The position numbers and the translations under genes are program-made. Below, piece after piece: positions 1 to 8,950 of a stretch of DNA of 64,000 nucleotides. Source of the DNA: Nostocales cyanobacterium HT-58-2 (lineage in GTDB: Bacteria; Cyanobacteriota; Cyanobacteriia; Cyanobacteriales; Nostocaceae); assembly GCA_002163975.1 (NCBI GenBank), contig CP019636.1:3793001-3857000 (forward strand), written 5' to 3'. The first letter of the stretch is position 1; the number at the start of each line of letters is the position of its first letter. The notes beneath the pieces are model-generated. The model was not told where the DNA came from. It saw only the letters and a list, made by a program, of their open reading frames with translations, and searched no databases.

Positions 1-1451
1 GCATGACTGAGTACCTGAGTTACCACCTCAAGTATTCCACTGGGAGAGATTGATTTGTGTACAAAAGCATGACCCCCTAAACACGCAACTTCTAACCTTT
101 CAGCTAAACTATTTCGCCCAGTTAAAACTATGACTGGAATCTCTGGGTACTGATTTCTCAGTTGAGCGAGGAAAGTCAATCCACTCTCACAAGGTTCAGC
201 AAACATCAAGTCGAGCAGGATAACATCAGGAGGATTGCTGGCGATCGCCTCACTTGCAGCAGTCAAATTTTGGGCTCCTTCTACCCGAAAACCCCACGCA
301 TTTGCTTCAAGTCTAATTCGCTCTGTCAACACCACATCATCATCAATCACCAGTACCAAACCGTGTTGTATACCAAAAGCAGAAGCGGTCAAAACCGGAG
401 GCTTTTCTAGCTCCTGTTGCAATAAATTTCCCAGTTTTGATAATTTTTCTATTTGAATCCGTTCTAAATTTGTTATTGAGAGCAATTGCTCAATTTCCCT
501 TGCTAAACTTGAACCTTTATAAAAACCGAAAGACCCTAGTGCTCCCACTAATTTGTGGGCTTTCTGCTTGGCTTTTTGCTGTACTTCTGGTTCAAAAACA
601 CTTGCTTCCAAAGCGATTACCATCTGTGATAGCATCACTACTTCATCAATAAAGCTATCCTTGTATCGTTCCCATAGTTTAGCAAGCGATGCAACGACCT
701 TAGTTTCCGTTTGCTGCTTTCTGGTTTCTATTGACTGTGAAGATGATGTTGCAAGTGTAGATTGCTGACTTCTAGGTGGGAACTTGAGCCGATACCCCAA
801 ACCATAGACTGTCTCAATGAAATCTGTGGTCACTCCAGCTACTTTTAACTTCTGCCGGAGTCCTTTGATATGGGTTTTGACAGCATCTTCTGCTGGATAT
901 TCTGGATAAGACCACAGGTTTTCTAAAATAGCACTTTTGCTAAAAATCCGGTGTGGATTTTGTAGGAAAAGCTCTAGTAACTGATATTCTTTTGCTGTCA
1001 GACGTAGGGGCTGTCCATCACAAGTAACTAAACTTTTGCTAGTGTCAAGTTGCAGGTTTTCCCAACTCAGTACAGAAGCCAGAACACCACTTTTGGGTCG
1101 TCGCAATAAGGCACGGATGCGGGCGATCAATTCTGATATATTGAAGGGTTTGACTATGTAATCATCTGCACCTGCATTTAAGCCTATGATTTTATCAATG
1201 CTGCTGTCTTTTGCAGTCAGTAGCATGATTGGCATATGATATTTGTGAGAACGCAGTTGGCGACAAAGACTAATGCCATCCAGACTGGGCAACATAATAT
1301 CCAAAAGGATGAGGTCATATTCAAAGTTTTGTACGAGTTGTAGACCTGTTTGACCATCAACCACCGTATTTACGACATAGTGATGAGCGGTGAGCGCTTC
1401 TGTCAGAACTGTAGTAGTGAGTTCATCATCCTCTACAACCAGGATCTTCAT
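1..1451 (-). CDS. Multidomain response regulator, REC-wHTH-Hpt-REC (3' end outside window)
   Basis: The frame is open from an ATG at 1451 to base 1, so the C-terminus is missing. The first 115 or so residues form a receiver domain with the acidic pair after KILVVEDDE, the phospho-Asp in LILLDIMLP and the Lys in DYIVKPF. Residues about 130-225 are an OmpR/PhoB winged helix (RLTAKEYQLLELF, then the ETVYGLGYRL hairpin). Residues about 265-350 resemble an Hpt domain, with the likely phospho-His in KAHKLVGALG. A second receiver follows (VLVIDDDV, VILLDLMF) and runs off the edge. Such proteins are transcription factors with an internal phosphorelay. No kinase gene is adjacent, so the input is unknown. 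The architecture call is firm; the target genes cannot be inferred. Confidence 0.88.
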   Translation of the reverse strand, partial: MKILVVEDDELTTTVLTEALTAHHYVVNTVVDGQTGLQLVQNFEYDLILLDIMLPSLDGISLCRQLRSHKYHMPIMLLTAKDSSIDKIIGLNAGADDYIVKPFNISELIARIRALLRRPKSGVLASVLSWENLQLDTSKSLVTCDGQPLRLTAKEYQLLELFLQNPHRIFSKSAILENLWSYPEYPAEDAVKTHIKGLRQKLKVAGVTTDFIETVYGLGYRLKFPPRSQQSTLATSSSQSIETRKQQTETKVVASLAKLWERYKDSFIDEVVMLSQMVIALEASVFEPEVQQKAKQKAHKLVGALGSFGFYKGSSLAREIEQLLSITNLERIQIEKLSKLGNLLQQELEKPPVLTASAFGIQHGLVLVIDDDVVLTERIRLEANAWGFRVEGAQNLTAASEAIASNPPDVILLDLMFAEPCESGLTFLAQLRNQYPEIPVIVLTGRNSLAERLEVACLGGHAFVHKSISPSGILEVVTQVLSH

Positions 1452-1850
1452 TGGGCATTCCCCTACAAAACATCAATGCGTATTTTAAGACTTCATTCTT
1501 GAGGAAGTTGTGGGGAATCGCCAAGATGATACAAACAGTGTGTAATTATGGCTTTTGTTGTATCAATATATTGTGATACATAATATGACATTGTGATGTA
1601 GTTTTTTTAGCTAATACATATGTTCCATAAACTTTCAGAAAATACATCCGGTGGTAACAGGTTGATTAGTAAGTAGAGCAAGTGACATACTCCTAGACTA
1701 ATGCTGACGCATACAGTGTAGGCTTCTCAGTGACTCCTGCTACTGCATTGGACGTTACCTGAGCTTTTTGGTATGTGATCTGCTCCTGATGTCCAAAGAT
1801 GTTAGAAAATATGTACTGATTTATGGGCAGCAGTCATCGTTTTTATCTGT
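1452..1850. other. Intergenic region with an AT-rich palindrome
   Basis: No gene is seen in these 399 bases. They separate the regulator, which starts at 1451, from the 3' end of the methyltransferase gene. At 1560-1579 there is a near-palindrome with arms GTATCA and TGATAC. Its 17-base core recurs at 7282-7298, upstream of the FtsL-like gene. It could be a binding site in the promoter of the regulator, but nothing identifies the binder. Confidence 0.3.
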
Positions 1851-2561
1851 TTACAAACTTGTCATCACTTGAGCTAACTCGTTAGATAAATCTTCCCTAG
1901 ATTCTCGTGACTTTTGAAATAAAACCCCAGCTAAAAAGTAATAATCGCCAGAATAAAATGACATTTTCTTTTTCCGTAATTCTTCTATGTGATTTTTCAC
2001 TTTCGGCTCTGAGCTATAGTAGCCAAATTTTAGAGGCAAAACTATAAAATTTGTCACATGATAACCATTTGACCTTGCATGCTCAATGGTACTTTCTGGA
2101 TTAGAAAAGCTAGAGACTAAAAGCAATACGTTTTCATAACCTAATGATAAAAGCTCGTTAGTGACTGTAGCTCCATCTGTACCACCAAACAACAATGGCA
2201 TATAAATATCTTTATCTGGGGCTGGGATATAAGGAGGATTAGCAACTAAATAGTCGGCATCTGGTTGAGAAGACTCAAATAAACATGAATTATGAATTAT
2301 GTATTTTTGAGCAAGATTATATTCATCGATTGTTAAATTTGCAGCTTTCCAGGCAGAAATATTTAATTCAAATCCATGGATGACACCATCAAACCTGTTT
2401 TTCAGTAATGAATTAATAACAGGGCTGCCATCTCCTGAGCCAAATTCAACGACACATTCTGATTTTTTACAATTTTTTAGAACAAAATTTTCTAGGCAGT
2501 TTGAGTAGAAATTTGATTCTTCAGGGCAAAAAAAGATGTTCTTCATTTGAGTATAATCCAT
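1851..2561 (-). CDS. Class I SAM-dependent methyltransferase with NPPY motif
   Basis: A protein of 236 residues starting at the ATG at 2561; a TTG lies just upstream. A glycine-rich SAM site is visible (VVEFGSGDGSPVI, about residues 38-50), and ANPPYIPAP follows at about residue 108. (D/N)PPY motifs are typical of methyltransferases acting on exocyclic or amide nitrogens, such as adenine-N6 and HemK/PrmC glutamine enzymes. The C-terminal half lacks a DNA-recognition domain I can recognise, and the protein is shorter than PrmC. The substrate is therefore unknown. It stands alone, with no obvious operon partner, and the fold assignment is more secure than the role. Confidence 0.7.
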   Translation of the reverse strand: MDYTQMKNIFFCPEESNFYSNCLENFVLKNCKKSECVVEFGSGDGSPVINSLLKNRFDGVIHGFELNISAWKAANLTIDEYNLAQKYIIHNSCLFESSQPDADYLVANPPYIPAPDKDIYMPLLFGGTDGATVTNELLSLGYENVLLLVSSFSNPESTIEHARSNGYHVTNFIVLPLKFGYYSSEPKVKNHIEELRKKKMSFYSGDYYFLAGVLFQKSRESREDLSNELAQVMTSL

Positions 2562-2722
2562 CAAGTTAAGATTGTTTGGAACCTAAAGTGGGCTTTGCCC
2601 ACCCTGGTAGATATCTACAAAAAAGCAAGCCAAAATAATTCCTTTAGCAAGTCATATATGACCAAAGGAATAAATTTGTTGAATAAATCAACAGTAAGAA
2701 ATACAAAATGAAGACTTTTGAA

Positions 2723-3841
2723 TTATGAATTGCTCAATGTTGCTTGTTCCGCTGCACGTATTGAGCGCACAACAGCAACAGCCGCGCGATCGCCTGTTAA
2801 CTTTTCTTGGTCGTACCCCAATACCAATTGCCAGGCATCATCAGGGTACTTTTGGGCTAAAGGCAAAGCGACATCATCCAACATCCAGCGTCCGTGGCGT
2901 TCATCTTCCCGGATGTGCAATTCCCAGTAACCCATTGCTGCGTTGGATAGTCCCAGTCGTTGCGCTGCAGCAAGATAGTTTCTGTAAGCAGCAGGTCCCG
3001 CCACCTCAAAATACGTGAGTCCACCGCTGTAACGCAAGAAATGACGCTTACACTCAGTGAGTAGGAAATTATGATTCGCGCAAGCAAGAACCTCCCAAGG
3101 AACTAAATCAAAGTATCCCTCTGGCTCGGTGTTCATCCCAAATTCATCTAGCATTTGGGCAAAAAATGTAGAATGTTTGCGAGAAAAACGACCGTTGCCA
3201 TACTCTTCTAACAAAACTCGTACAAGCGTACACTGTACTTCATTGGCAGCACCACCCAAAATGCGGGAAAGACGACTACCCTCGACTAAACCGTCAAACG
3301 AGCCAATCGCGAGTAAGTGACGGTAGCCAGCTTCGCTCATTTCCTCTCGGATGTAGCGACTTTCTGCTGACAAAGACGGATCTAAATCGCCAGCACAACG
3401 TTCAATGAGAGCTTGCTGAACATCTAATTGTTGCAATGCTTCTACATCAATTTGTGCTAGTTCCCATGCTTGCCAAGCTGTCTCAATTTGGTCGCGCACC
3501 TGATGCAAGTAAGGAGAACGCTCATTCACGTAGTGGCTTAAGTCATCGTACCAAAATAGGTTTAACCGATTAATACGATAAAGAATACGCTGGAGAAAGC
3601 GGTGAGATGCATCATCACCAACACCATTTTGATAAGCATCACGAATTGCCACACAAAGCGTGTGTTCAAATTCGTCCTTCAGTGCAGGTTCTGCATCTAG
3701 TTTTTTGTCTAGGTTCTCTGTCGTGAGCAGTTTTATAAATTGCTGCTCAGCACGCTCATAGTTTATGTTTGTTTCTTCTTTTATTTGCGTACTCTTTTTT
3801 TTAGCCTCAGGGAGAGGAAACATCACTAAGTTGCTCTGCAT
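2723..3841 (-). CDS. Iron-containing redox enzyme, haem-oxygenase-like diiron fold
   Basis: A 372-residue, mostly helical soluble protein. Two candidate metal-ligand helices are visible: EEYGNGRFSRKH at about residue 210 (Glu and His ligands) and HIREDERHGRWM at about residue 312 (Asp/Glu and His). This pattern fits the haem-oxygenase-like diiron oxidase/oxygenase superfamily, which includes UndA-type decarboxylases and N-oxygenases. The residues before about 100 look like a less conserved extension. The reaction is not predictable from sequence. The gene lies about 16 kb from the polyketide cluster on the far side of two mobile elements, so I do not assign it to that pathway. Alternative starts exist at the next Met codons. 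Confidence 0.62.
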   Translation of the reverse strand: MQSNLVMFPLPEAKKKSTQIKEETNINYERAEQQFIKLLTTENLDKKLDAEPALKDEFEHTLCVAIRDAYQNGVGDDASHRFLQRILYRINRLNLFWYDDLSHYVNERSPYLHQVRDQIETAWQAWELAQIDVEALQQLDVQQALIERCAGDLDPSLSAESRYIREEMSEAGYRHLLAIGSFDGLVEGSRLSRILGGAANEVQCTLVRVLLEEYGNGRFSRKHSTFFAQMLDEFGMNTEPEGYFDLVPWEVLACANHNFLLTECKRHFLRYSGGLTYFEVAGPAAYRNYLAAAQRLGLSNAAMGYWELHIREDERHGRWMLDDVALPLAQKYPDDAWQLVLGYDQEKLTGDRAAVAVVRSIRAAEQATLSNS

Positions 3842-3984
3842 GGAATGTTTGGCTAGTAAAGGCAGGCATCAAATTGTTTTCGCCTATACTACCTAGATTT
3901 CCATTAAGTAACTTTCAGTACCTCTCCCGCAAGTGATAAAGAAAAATTAAGTTCTAGATGAAAGATTCAGTCCACAGGTGCAGA

Positions 3985-4050
3985 GGAGGGTGAAGCAGGG
4001 AGCCCGCTGAGCCCTCCGGGCACGCTACGCGAACACTTGGGAGCGGGGAG
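3985..4050. repeat. GC-rich dispersed intergenic repeat
   Basis: This short gap between the diiron protein and ftsI holds a GC-rich patch containing CGCTACGCGAAC next to runs of GGGAGC. Similar GCTACGC-bearing patches occur near 44101-44220 and 62560-62620. They look like the dispersed short repeats common in Nostocales genomes and do not encode anything evident. Confidence 0.4.
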
Positions 4051-4137
4051 CCGGGGAGAGGGAGTTAACGTCCATTAGCTCTTGTTCTCCCCTGCGTCCT
4101 GCTCGGGTGCTCCCCTGCTTGCTACTTGCCCTAATCC

Positions 4138-5991
4138 TTACTGCTGGGAACTGGCAGGTGTTTGAGTTACTGGTTTACTGGGTGGAATCTGTTCAATGGT
4201 AATGAGTGCTTCCATAACCGACTTAGCAATGGGCGCGGCTACAGTACTACCATAGGCATTTTCTCCTCTTGGATCATCAACCAATGCCAACACCACATAG
4301 CGGGGTGATTCTACAGGTAAGATACCTACAAAGCTAGTGATTTTAGCTCCACTGATGTAGCCACCAGTGCTACTGGCTTTTTGCGCTGTGCCGGTTTTGC
4401 CTGCGATACGATACCCAGGAATTTGTGATGCTTTTCCTGTTCCTTCATCAACGACACTTTCCATCATCTCTACGACCTTTTGGGTAGTCATGGATGAAAA
4501 GATTTGGCGCGGTGTAGCTCGATTGGGTGAATAGTGGATTTGCCCTTTTGTGTCTATCAGCCCTTGAACGACATGAGGTGTGACCAATTTCCCCCCATTG
4601 GCTAGGGCTCCATGCATTTGTATCAGTTGCAGAGGTGTGAGGGCAAATCCTTGACCAAAGGAGGTGGTTGCTGGTTCAACTGGCGTAGCGAGAAATTCTT
4701 CTTGACTTTTGAGCTGACTGCTTACCGTGAAAGGTAAATCCGTATCATTAACGCTTCGTCCTAGTCCCAAGCGTTCCAGCCAACCATAGTAGACTGAAGG
4801 CTGCAATTTTTGGATGATTTGCACCATGCCTATATTGCTGGAGTGTTGCAGAATTTGAGCTATGTTTATCCGCCCGTAACGTTTGTTTTCGGAATTCTTA
4901 ATTGTTCGGTCAGCTACTTGAATAAAGCCGGGATCATTGAAGACATCATCAGGTTTAATGACCCCAGATTCCAAAGCAATAGCTACATTTAAAGGTTTGA
5001 AGGTGGACCCAGGTTCATATAGGTCAGCTACTGTCCAGTTTTTAAATAAAGAGATATCGGCTTTAGAGTATTCATTTGGGTTGTAGCTGGGTTGAGAAAC
5101 CAAGGCAAGGAGGGAACCATCCCACGCATCCATAACAATGACTGCTCCCCGTGTTGCCCGGTATTTTCGCATTTGTTCTTTCAATGCAAAGCGGGCAGTT
5201 CGTTGCAGGCGGCTATCGATAGTCAGTTGCAATCGTAGGTCATCAGAACTGAGAAAACCATCTGGAGCATAATCGCTCATGAGCGCCCCATTACCCGCTC
5301 GGCTGAGCCGTACTGTCTGCATAGAGCGTTCTAATAACTTTTCTTGACTGTACTCCACACCAGCTTGACCGCGACGGTCAACATTAACATAGCCTACAAC
5401 TTCTGAAACCAAATCCTGCTGTGGGTAGAATCTGGAGTATTTTTGAATTAACTCTAAGCCATTAAGGCGTAATGAAGAAATGCGATCGGCAATCTCTTCT
5501 GGTAGTGCGGAGGCAAGTGTAATACCACTTTTTTTACTTTCAAACTTTCTTTCTAACTCAGCAGTGTCTCGAGCCAGTATTGACGAAAGCTGTTCTGCTA
5601 TATCGTGATTAGACTGCTTAAAGAGTTTGGGATGGGCGTACAGAGTATACACAGGACGGTCAATTGCCAGCAAATCTCTATTACGATCCACTACTGGGCG
5701 ACGGGGCACAAAGGGTCGCAAATTCACCATTTGCTGGTTTCGCGCCTTTTCTGTTAGCTTTGGTCCACGCACAATTTGCAGGTTGTACAAATTAAGAGCT
5801 AGCCCCAACCCAGCCGCCATGAGCAAGCTCCAAACAATGAGAAGTCTGGTTTTAGTGTAGGATGCTTGCTCTTGAGTTTGGTCAAATTTGCTCTGCAATT
5901 CCCGTCTCGAACCCTTGTGCTGTCGCTTTGTAAATGTTGGTTTTGGAAAGTTAAACTTTTTAAACTTTGTTCTGCTTGGTGACTTTTGCAT
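4138..5991 (-). CDS. ftsI: Peptidoglycan transpeptidase FtsI (PBP3-type class B penicillin-binding protein)
   Basis: A protein of 617 residues, usual for cyanobacterial FtsI. A basic cytoplasmic tail is followed by one membrane segment at about residues 50-70, then a PBP dimerisation domain and a transpeptidase domain. The active-site motifs are present in order: STFK at 329-332 (catalytic Ser329), an SSN motif about 55 residues later, and KTGTA near residue 533. The enzyme cross-links septal peptidoglycan in the periplasm. The upstream gene on the same strand is an FtsL-like membrane protein, the usual divisome neighbourhood, but the 460-base gap between them holds what looks like a decayed insertion sequence. 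The C-terminus is a short Pro/Thr/Ser-rich tail. Confidence 0.95.
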   Translation of the reverse strand: MQKSPSRTKFKKFNFPKPTFTKRQHKGSRRELQSKFDQTQEQASYTKTRLLIVWSLLMAAGLGLALNLYNLQIVRGPKLTEKARNQQMVNLRPFVPRRPVVDRNRDLLAIDRPVYTLYAHPKLFKQSNHDIAEQLSSILARDTAELERKFESKKSGITLASALPEEIADRISSLRLNGLELIQKYSRFYPQQDLVSEVVGYVNVDRRGQAGVEYSQEKLLERSMQTVRLSRAGNGALMSDYAPDGFLSSDDLRLQLTIDSRLQRTARFALKEQMRKYRATRGAVIVMDAWDGSLLALVSQPSYNPNEYSKADISLFKNWTVADLYEPGSTFKPLNVAIALESGVIKPDDVFNDPGFIQVADRTIKNSENKRYGRINIAQILQHSSNIGMVQIIQKLQPSVYYGWLERLGLGRSVNDTDLPFTVSSQLKSQEEFLATPVEPATTSFGQGFALTPLQLIQMHGALANGGKLVTPHVVQGLIDTKGQIHYSPNRATPRQIFSSMTTQKVVEMMESVVDEGTGKASQIPGYRIAGKTGTAQKASSTGGYISGAKITSFVGILPVESPRYVVLALVDDPRGENAYGSTVAAPIAKSVMEALITIEQIPPSKPVTQTPASSQQ

Positions 5992-6189
5992 GAAATATAA
6001 GTAAGTCGGCGTGAATATTTATTGTTGAGGCAAGGCAGAGGGCAGCTATGCTGAGGGCAGAAGGGAACAGGGTTTTAGCTAACTTTACCTTTTGTTACAT
6101 ACTTTGGTTGATTTGCGCCTTTCTACTTAGTCCTTGGTCCTCTGTCATTTGTCCAAGTACCTTTTGACAAATGACCAAAAATATGGGAT

Positions 6190-6445
6190 ACAAGCCTCGC
6201 CCTTCTAGGGCGACTTTTGATACAATATAATGACTCGCTACACAGGCAGAGTCTCGCGCTGCGGCGGAGGAACCTGTCTCGCAATGGGCGTAGTTTCCTG
6301 AGAAAGTTTTGGCTCCTGGGGAGCAGAAGGAATTTTCTCTATCCATACAGCGGTGGGGCGCATCGCAGTGAATTTTGGTGAGGGTAAAGTCGCTGGACTC
6401 CCATTGATCCAAGAATCCCCGGACTTTAGGACGCTTAGCCGTCAA
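6190..6445 (+). mobile_element. Probable non-coding relic of an IS200/IS605-type element
   Basis: The 5992-6451 gap has no convincing gene. At about 6194-6212 there is a hairpin with arms CGCCCT and AGGGCG around a TCT loop, the same design as the left end of the TnpB element at 15315-15331. At about 6411-6435 a stretch beginning GAATCCCCG and continuing ACTTTAGG resembles the right-end hairpin of that element at 16628-16652. The two pieces lie in the same order and orientation about 220 bases apart, as expected for an internally deleted copy. The match is partial and judged by eye. Confidence 0.35.
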
Positions 6446-6451
6446 AAATAA

Positions 6452-7180
6452 CTAATATCCCACTGGATTTGGGGTTTGCTGTTGTCTTTCTAAATTTGGC
6501 TTTGTGTTGGGGACTGCGTTAGACTCAACAGGTGCTGGATTTAAAAAGATCATTCCTGAGGGAGTTGGCGATACTAATTTTGCTGGTGGGCGTTCTGCTT
6601 CTTGTGCCATTTTGTTTTTAAGCACTTCGTTAGTGGTCATCAACTGTCGCTCATAGCGTTGCAAGTTTTGTAGTTTGCGGTATGCTTGACTCCATAGTTG
6701 TTGGGAATACACAGTCCAACCATAAACCACGAGCATGATAGCTACTAATGCAAACGCCACAACTGAAGAATGACGATGTAAGGTGTACAGGCGTAGCAAC
6801 CATGCAGGTATAGACTCAGCAGATGGCATCACAGGGACGGTTGACGCTTTTTGTTTGTTCAACTCTGGCCCAGATGTTGATTTGTGTGTTTTTACGTTGG
6901 TTGCATCTGTTGTGAGTTGCCGTGCAGAAACTGATAGATTTTTTGGCGATCGCCTTTGTTTGTTAGAGGATGCTGATGTAGACAAGGCAGGCAGGGTAGT
7001 TTCAGCACGATAATCAAAGCGGCGTGGCGCGAATGGTGAGCGCACTTGCTGTGTCTGAGGAATATTTTCTTGCTGGGCGGACAATTTTTGTTGGTTAGCA
7101 CGACGTTTTCTGCTACTTCTCACTGCTGTCCGGCGCCCACTACCCGTTGCAGAAATATCTGATTTGCGAGCAACAGCCAT
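6452..7180 (-). CDS. FtsL-like bitopic cell-division protein (putative)
   Basis: A protein of 242 residues with a long basic, Ser/Gln/Thr-rich cytoplasmic N-terminus of about 130 residues. One membrane segment follows at about 139-158, then a short heptad-like stretch (SQAYRKLQNLQRYERQL) and a Pro-rich periplasmic tail. A single pass followed by a short coiled coil, directly upstream of ftsI on the same strand, is the layout of FtsL/DivIC-type divisome proteins that bridge FtsB/FtsQ to FtsI. Primary sequence in that family is poorly conserved, so the call rests on topology and neighbourhood. The N-terminal extension is much longer than in enterobacterial FtsL. Confidence 0.6.
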   Translation of the reverse strand: MAVARKSDISATGSGRRTAVRSSRKRRANQQKLSAQQENIPQTQQVRSPFAPRRFDYRAETTLPALSTSASSNKQRRSPKNLSVSARQLTTDATNVKTHKSTSGPELNKQKASTVPVMPSAESIPAWLLRLYTLHRHSSVVAFALVAIMLVVYGWTVYSQQLWSQAYRKLQNLQRYERQLMTTNEVLKNKMAQEAERPPAKLVSPTPSGMIFLNPAPVESNAVPNTKPNLERQQQTPNPVGY

Positions 7181-7660
7181 AATTTTTTTAGATAGAAATA
7201 CTTTATTCTAGATGATTGTCTGTTTTTGCTTACGTGATTATTGCCTCTCGGATAATAACCACAAATAACACCTTACACCCCATCAATATATTGTGATAGG
7301 TAGGCGCACCAATCTTCGGAACTCCAAGAAACGCATTTTCAAGGAAGAAAGGAGGGTTTCTGGGCAATATTGAATAGACTCTTGAACATCTTGACTGTTC
7401 AGGTACTGTATTTAAAAGTATGGCAACGCATTCCCAATATAAGCAAGAGTATGCCAAAAAACATTGCAATTTTTGGTATGATATCGCGGCTAGCGACCAA
7501 ATTTGGTGGTGCTAACACCTAAATGATTGAGTTAACTGGCAACAAGCTCAAGAATTTTGCCTAAAACTGTAATCTCACGTCCCTTAAAAAAAAGCAACAA
7601 ATAGGGTATCGTATTCAACAGGCTAAAATTGTACTTGCCGCAATTGGTGAAAGAGGAGTT
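7181..7660. other. Divergent intergenic region between ftsL-like and lipoprotein genes
   Basis: No gene is supported in these 480 bases. They must carry the promoter of the ftsL-ftsI unit (leftward) and probably that of the lipoprotein gene (rightward). The 17-base stretch at 7282-7298 is shared with 1562-1578, upstream of the response regulator. Confidence 0.3.
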
Positions 7661-7906
7661 ATGAAAATAAAAATTCTTAGTTTTGCTCTAATTCTAGGTT
7701 TGGCAGCAGCTCTTGGAGCCTGTGAAGGTGGCGGCGAAGCACCCAGTGGTGGTGCTGGAGGTACTGCTACTTCACCTGCTGAACCAGCAGATACTGGCGC
7801 TACCCCTCCTGCTGGTGGCACTACAGCTACCCCTCCTGCTGGTGGCACTACAGCTACCCCTCCTGCTTCTGCCACGACTCCTGCCAGCCCAACCAAGACC
7901 CCCTAG
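7661..7906 (+). CDS. Small Pro/Thr/Gly-rich lipoprotein
   Basis: A protein of 81 residues. The N-terminus is a lipoprotein signal: MKIK, a hydrophobic stretch, then the lipobox LGAC with the modified Cys at about residue 21. The remainder is low complexity and disordered, with tandem GGTTATPPA units, like the spacer that holds a lipoprotein off the membrane. GAGGAG lies a few bases before the ATG. The repeat units are nearly identical in DNA and probably vary in number between strains. No enzymatic domain is present; the function is unknown and the product is presumably membrane-anchored at the periplasmic side. Confidence 0.75.
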   Translation: MKIKILSFALILGLAAALGACEGGGEAPSGGAGGTATSPAEPADTGATPPAGGTTATPPAGGTTATPPASATTPASPTKTP

Positions 7907-8438
7907 AGAGCATTCTCTCAAAACAGTCAAAACAGGTTGTTGCAGTGCTCCTCACTACATTGGTTGAGTTCATTCTCCCGAATAACTACAAAGTCAGTGG
8001 CTAAGTTTTGAGAGTGTATAAGTTAGTGACGCTCACTAACGGATTGTCTAAATCTGAGAAAAAGAATTGAATAGTTCTGTGCAAACGACCGTTGACCACA
8101 CGGTGAATGCTTGTTGCAGGTAAAGTTATCTAGAGTGTTGCTGTATGAGTTTTCTCTTGGGGCATTCTGGGCTCCCGATCAAGCATAAAGTTCCCCAGCT
8201 TTGATTTGTGGAAAGTGTCAAAATCCTCTGTACTCTGTTCCATATGTAGAAAAGTGACCTGGTAGTAATACTTGAGCTTATCAGGTCTTCACAACAACTC
8301 CCTTAAGAAACCCGGTTTCTCTATGAAACCGGGTTTCTTTTCAGGTAAGCTACAGGGGAGATTAACAGCTGTGGAAAAGTGGGGGCAAAATCACCAATAA
8401 CGAGTGACGACTGACTGGGAAAAGAGGAAAGAGGAAAA
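7907..8438. other. Intergenic region, 532 bases
   Basis: I find no gene here. The only clear structure is the strong hairpin at 8305-8339, given separately. Confidence 0.4.
8305..8341 (+). terminator. Strong hairpin, rho-independent-like or dispersed repeat
   Basis: A perfect 15-base-pair stem (8305-8319 with 8325-8339) around a 5-base loop, the arms containing AAACCCGGTTTC. Two further T residues follow the T-rich 3' arm. The position fits termination after the lipoprotein gene, although about 400 bases downstream. The AAACCCGGTTTC hairpin is also a familiar dispersed sequence in cyanobacteria, so it may be a repeat used as a terminator. Confidence 0.6.
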
Positions 8439-8756
8439 ATGAAAAGGGTGAGAAGATTTCCGATTTTAATTGTCTGTACTAGCATATTGGTGGTATCAAG
8501 CAGTCATTGGGGAGCATTAGTCATGGCATTACCGCCACAAGAAGACATACCAGAAGAAATATTGCGAACTCAGATTGTGACAACAGCGCGATCGCCTGTT
8601 GATGGTAAGCCGATCAGTGCTGGTGAATACGCCCAATTACAAGCCCAGTTGCAAAAAAGCCCGCCTCCAAAACTTGATCAGCGAATTCGGGAGCAAGTTT
8701 TTTTACTGCGACTGCGTAAGACATTGCTTCGACTTTTCCCATTTCTTAATATTTAG
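8439..8756 (+). CDS. Small exported or membrane-anchored hypothetical protein
   Basis: A protein of 105 residues. The basic N-terminus (MKRVRR) and a hydrophobic stretch to about residue 30, ending near VMALPPQ, look like a signal peptide or anchor. The mature part contains DGKPISAGEYAQLQAQLQ, a Pro-rich turn, and a basic C-terminal helix ending in hydrophobic residues (FPFLNI). A purine-rich AGAGGAAAA lies just before the ATG. I have a general recollection of similar short proteins in cyanobacteria but know no function. It is upstream of glgB on the same strand, about 190 bases away, and probably separately transcribed. Confidence 0.6.
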   Translation: MKRVRRFPILIVCTSILVVSSSHWGALVMALPPQEDIPEEILRTQIVTTARSPVDGKPISAGEYAQLQAQLQKSPPPKLDQRIREQVFLLRLRKTLLRLFPFLNI

Positions 8757-8950
8757 TCAATCATCTATAGTCATTAGTTTTCCTTCCCTACTTCCCTTTT
8801 TCTCCTTGCTTTCCCCACCTCCTCCAAAAGGCTTCCCCCCAAAGTAAGATGACTCTGACGACAAAATTCGCAAATAAATGTAAAGAATAATAATAGATTG
8901 TTTTACAAAGTAAATTTACTTAGTCACTTTATTCAACGTTAGGTAGCTCC

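Noticed and set aside
6095..6445. 116-codon frame on the minus strand between the FtsL-like gene and ftsI
   Set aside because: Odd composition, no start signal, and it overlaps the transposon-end-like hairpins; it looks like chance coding across a relic.
7793..7866. Tandem DNA repeat considered as a CRISPR or minisatellite
   Set aside because: The units are contiguous, in frame and code for GGTTATPPA; there are no spacers.
7615..7896. 93-codon frame antisense to the small lipoprotein
   Set aside because: Its Gly/Val/Ala/Pro repeats are the mirror of the lipoprotein repeats; the plus-strand reading has a lipobox and a ribosome site.
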